DNA of 7,316 nt, taken from an uncultured Bacteroidota bacterium (GTDB lineage Bacteria; Bacteroidota; Bacteroidia; Chitinophagales; Chitinophagaceae). A model generated the notes under the pieces. It worked only from the letters and a program-made list of their open reading frames with translations. It ran no database searches and was not told the origin of the DNA. Shown piece by piece: positions 6,032 through 7,316 of the stretch (position 1 is the first letter of the stretch; each line of letters opens with the position of its first letter). The DNA lies in NCBI GenBank assembly GCA_937928385.1, contig CALEZD010000086.1, positions 1-7,316 of the forward strand, given 5' to 3'. Made by a program: the position numbers and the translations under genes.

Positions 6032-6577
6032 ATGCAATTGCCAATTACTATTTCAAATATACACGGAGAAAAACTCACCTTTCTGCGCATTGCCCATGAT
6101 GAAACCGGCAGACAGATAGTAGAAGTGGAGAATGAACTAACGCCTAACGCGGGCCCGCCTATGCATGTGCATTTCAAACAAGATGAAAGCCTGACAGTGG
6201 TGGAAGGTAAAATTGGTTACCAGGTATTGGGTGGGGAGAAAAAATATGCCGGTGCAGGAGCAACTATTTTATTCAAAGCAGGCACACCACACAAGTTCTG
6301 GAATGCAGGCGATGGTATACTACGTTGTACCGGCTGGGTTTCTCATCCAAATACGCTCGTGTATTTTCTTTCGGAGATATATAAGTCAACCAATGAAAAC
6401 AATGGCAGGCCCGGCACCTTCGATGCGGCCTACCTGCTCAACAGGTACAAAGCCGAGTATGCCATGTACGAGATACCCGGCTTCGTAAAAAATGTGATTT
6501 TCCCTGTAGCATTATTTATTGGCAAGCTACAGGGCAAACATAAAAAGTATGCAGACGCGCCTATGCCTGTCCTATAG
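6032..6577 (+). CDS. Cupin domain-containing protein
   Basis: Small protein of 181 residues with one conserved cupin barrel. Cupin motif 1 is GPPMHVHFKQDESLTVVEG (41-59), with the usual metal ligands H45, H47 and E52; motif 2 holds the fourth ligand, H87, in AGTPHKFWN (83-91). The metal site is therefore complete and the protein is probably a metal-binding enzyme or small-ligand binder, but the sequence does not tell which. After the barrel comes a C-terminal extension (about 110-181) with a hydrophobic stretch FVKNVIFPVALFIGKL (151-166) and a basic tail, which could be a membrane-associating helix. The gene is divergent from the TetR gene, and its promoter is covered by two palindromes, so TetR repression with relief by a ligand is the likely control. 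Its last 17 bases overlap the convergent MscS gene. Confidence 0.87.
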   Translation: MQLPITISNIHGEKLTFLRIAHDETGRQIVEVENELTPNAGPPMHVHFKQDESLTVVEGKIGYQVLGGEKKYAGAGATILFKAGTPHKFWNAGDGILRCTGWVSHPNTLVYFLSEIYKSTNENNGRPGTFDAAYLLNRYKAEYAMYEIPGFVKNVIFPVALFIGKLQGKHKKYADAPMPVL

Positions 6578-7316
6578 CAGTACTGCCATTACCAACTTCT
6601 TTGGGGAAAGGCATATTAATGTTTAGCTTATCCTGTTCTTCCATATTCAGGAACATGGTTTGGGTTGGGTAAGCAAATATAATACCCTCTTCTTCAAACT
6701 TTTTGAAGATAGCCAGGAATATTTCCTGTTGTTTATCCATAAATACAGGATAGTCGGGCGCCTCCACATAATACACCGATTCAAAATCGAGGCTGAAATT
6801 GCCATAGCCTGAGAAATGGGAACGGTCGAACCTTACCCCTTCTACTGCATCCACTATCTCTTTTATATAGCCGGGTATAGCCTTCAGTTGTTCGTAAGAT
6901 GTCTGGTATATAACACCCAGTTTAAACGCGATCCTGCGCTCCTCCAGCCTTTTAAAGTTATGTAACCTGGCATTTGTCAGGTTGGTATTAGACACTACCA
7001 TTATATCGCCGGTCATAGTTCTGACACGGGTAGTTTTTACACCTATATATTCTACCGTACCTGATTTGTCATCTACCATTATGAAATCACCTATTTCAAA
7101 AGGCCGGTCAAAGAAAATAACAAAGTAACTGAACAAGTCGCCAAGGATAGTTTGCGCGGCAAGGGCTATAGCTATACCACCTACCCCCAGTCCTGCTATT
7201 ATAGCTGTTACGTCGCGGCCCATATTATCCAGCAGGAATACGATACCCAATGCCCATACGATAGCGTTGACGATAATCAGTATGCCCCTTACCTGCTTCT
7301 TCTTCAAATCCGCTTC
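6561..7316 (-). CDS. MscS-family mechanosensitive ion channel (C-terminal part, start beyond the window)
   Basis: The reading frame is open to the right edge, so the start and first transmembrane helices are missing; 251 residues are visible. Residues 11-30 are a membrane helix. Residues 36-68 are the pore-lining third helix of MscS, rich in Gly and Ala (AGLGVGGIAIALAAQTILGD at 41-60). FDRPFEIGDFIMVDD (69-83) leads into the MscS beta domain, with GTVEYIGVKTTRVRT and VVSNTNLTNARLHNF to 121. The C-terminal alpha/beta domain follows, including FAYPTQTMFLNM (214-225), the equivalent of FPYPQ in E. coli MscS. Such channels open under membrane tension and release osmolytes during hypo-osmotic shock. 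The tail after 225 is short and polar. An in-frame TTG at 7307 is not a believable start, since it would remove the N-terminal helices. The 3' end overlaps the cupin gene by 17 bases and no separate terminator is seen. Confidence 0.92.
   Translation of the reverse strand, partial: EADLKKKQVRGILIIVNAIVWALGIVFLLDNMGRDVTAIIAGLGVGGIAIALAAQTILGDLFSYFVIFFDRPFEIGDFIMVDDKSGTVEYIGVKTTRVRTMTGDIMVVSNTNLTNARLHNFKRLEERRIAFKLGVIYQTSYEQLKAIPGYIKEIVDAVEGVRFDRSHFSGYGNFSLDFESVYYVEAPDYPVFMDKQQEIFLAIFKKFEEEGIIFAYPTQTMFLNMEEQDKLNINMPFPKEVGNGSTAIGQA

Noticed and set aside
1..7316. CRISPR array, tRNA, rRNA, transposon ends or phage genes
   Set aside because: No spaced direct repeats, no cloverleaf-like sequence, and no transposase, integrase or terminal inverted repeats were seen on either strand.

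Overview
The window looks like chromosomal DNA of a Bacteroidota bacterium, most likely from the Chitinophagia/Sphingobacteriia side. The main reason is the large secreted protein with a CHU_C / gliding-motility-associated C-terminal domain, the sorting signal of the type IX secretion system, which is confined to this phylum. A second reason is promoters of the Bacteroidota type (TTTG, about 19 bases, then TAnnTTTG) in front of several genes. Long AT-rich intergenic stretches and sparse Shine-Dalgarno sequences also fit. I see no IS element, integrase, CRISPR array, tRNA or rRNA.

Layout, left to right. (1) A complete ABC-2 type permease (129-1238, +) with a -7 box only 8 bases before its ATG. 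(2) A 740-residue secreted, cysteine-containing CHU_C protein (1239-3461, -), whose stop codon directly abuts the permease stop. (3) Divergent from it, an RmlD-like extended SDR NAD(P)-dependent sugar-nucleotide reductase (3585-4457, +), again with almost no leader. (4) A 391-base gene-free stretch (4458-4848) holding a strong hairpin with a T7 run on the minus strand, a perfect TAACTTTG box on the plus strand, and an inverted repeat with bulges. (5) A small heat-shock protein Hsp20 (4849-5289, +) ending in a clear intrinsic terminator. (6) A TetR/AcrR-family repressor (5352-5984, -) divergent from (7) a cupin protein (6032-6577, +). The 47 bases between these two start codons hold a near-perfect Bacteroidota promoter whose -33 and -7 boxes are each overlapped by one copy of the palindrome TTGACNTTGTCAA. 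(8) The C-terminal 251 residues of an MscS-family mechanosensitive channel (6561 to the right edge, -), overlapping the cupin 3' end by 17 bases.

How the genes relate. The best-supported regulatory unit is the TetR-cupin pair, where the two palindromes predict repression of the cupin gene and autoregulation of the repressor. Hsp20, TetR-cupin and MscS could be read as a loose stress-response neighbourhood, but they are separately transcribed, so that is inference only. The permease probably works with an ATPase encoded elsewhere. No gene set here amounts to an obvious new multi-gene system. The least explained items are the structured element at 4478-4558 and the two-operator TetR-cupin switch.
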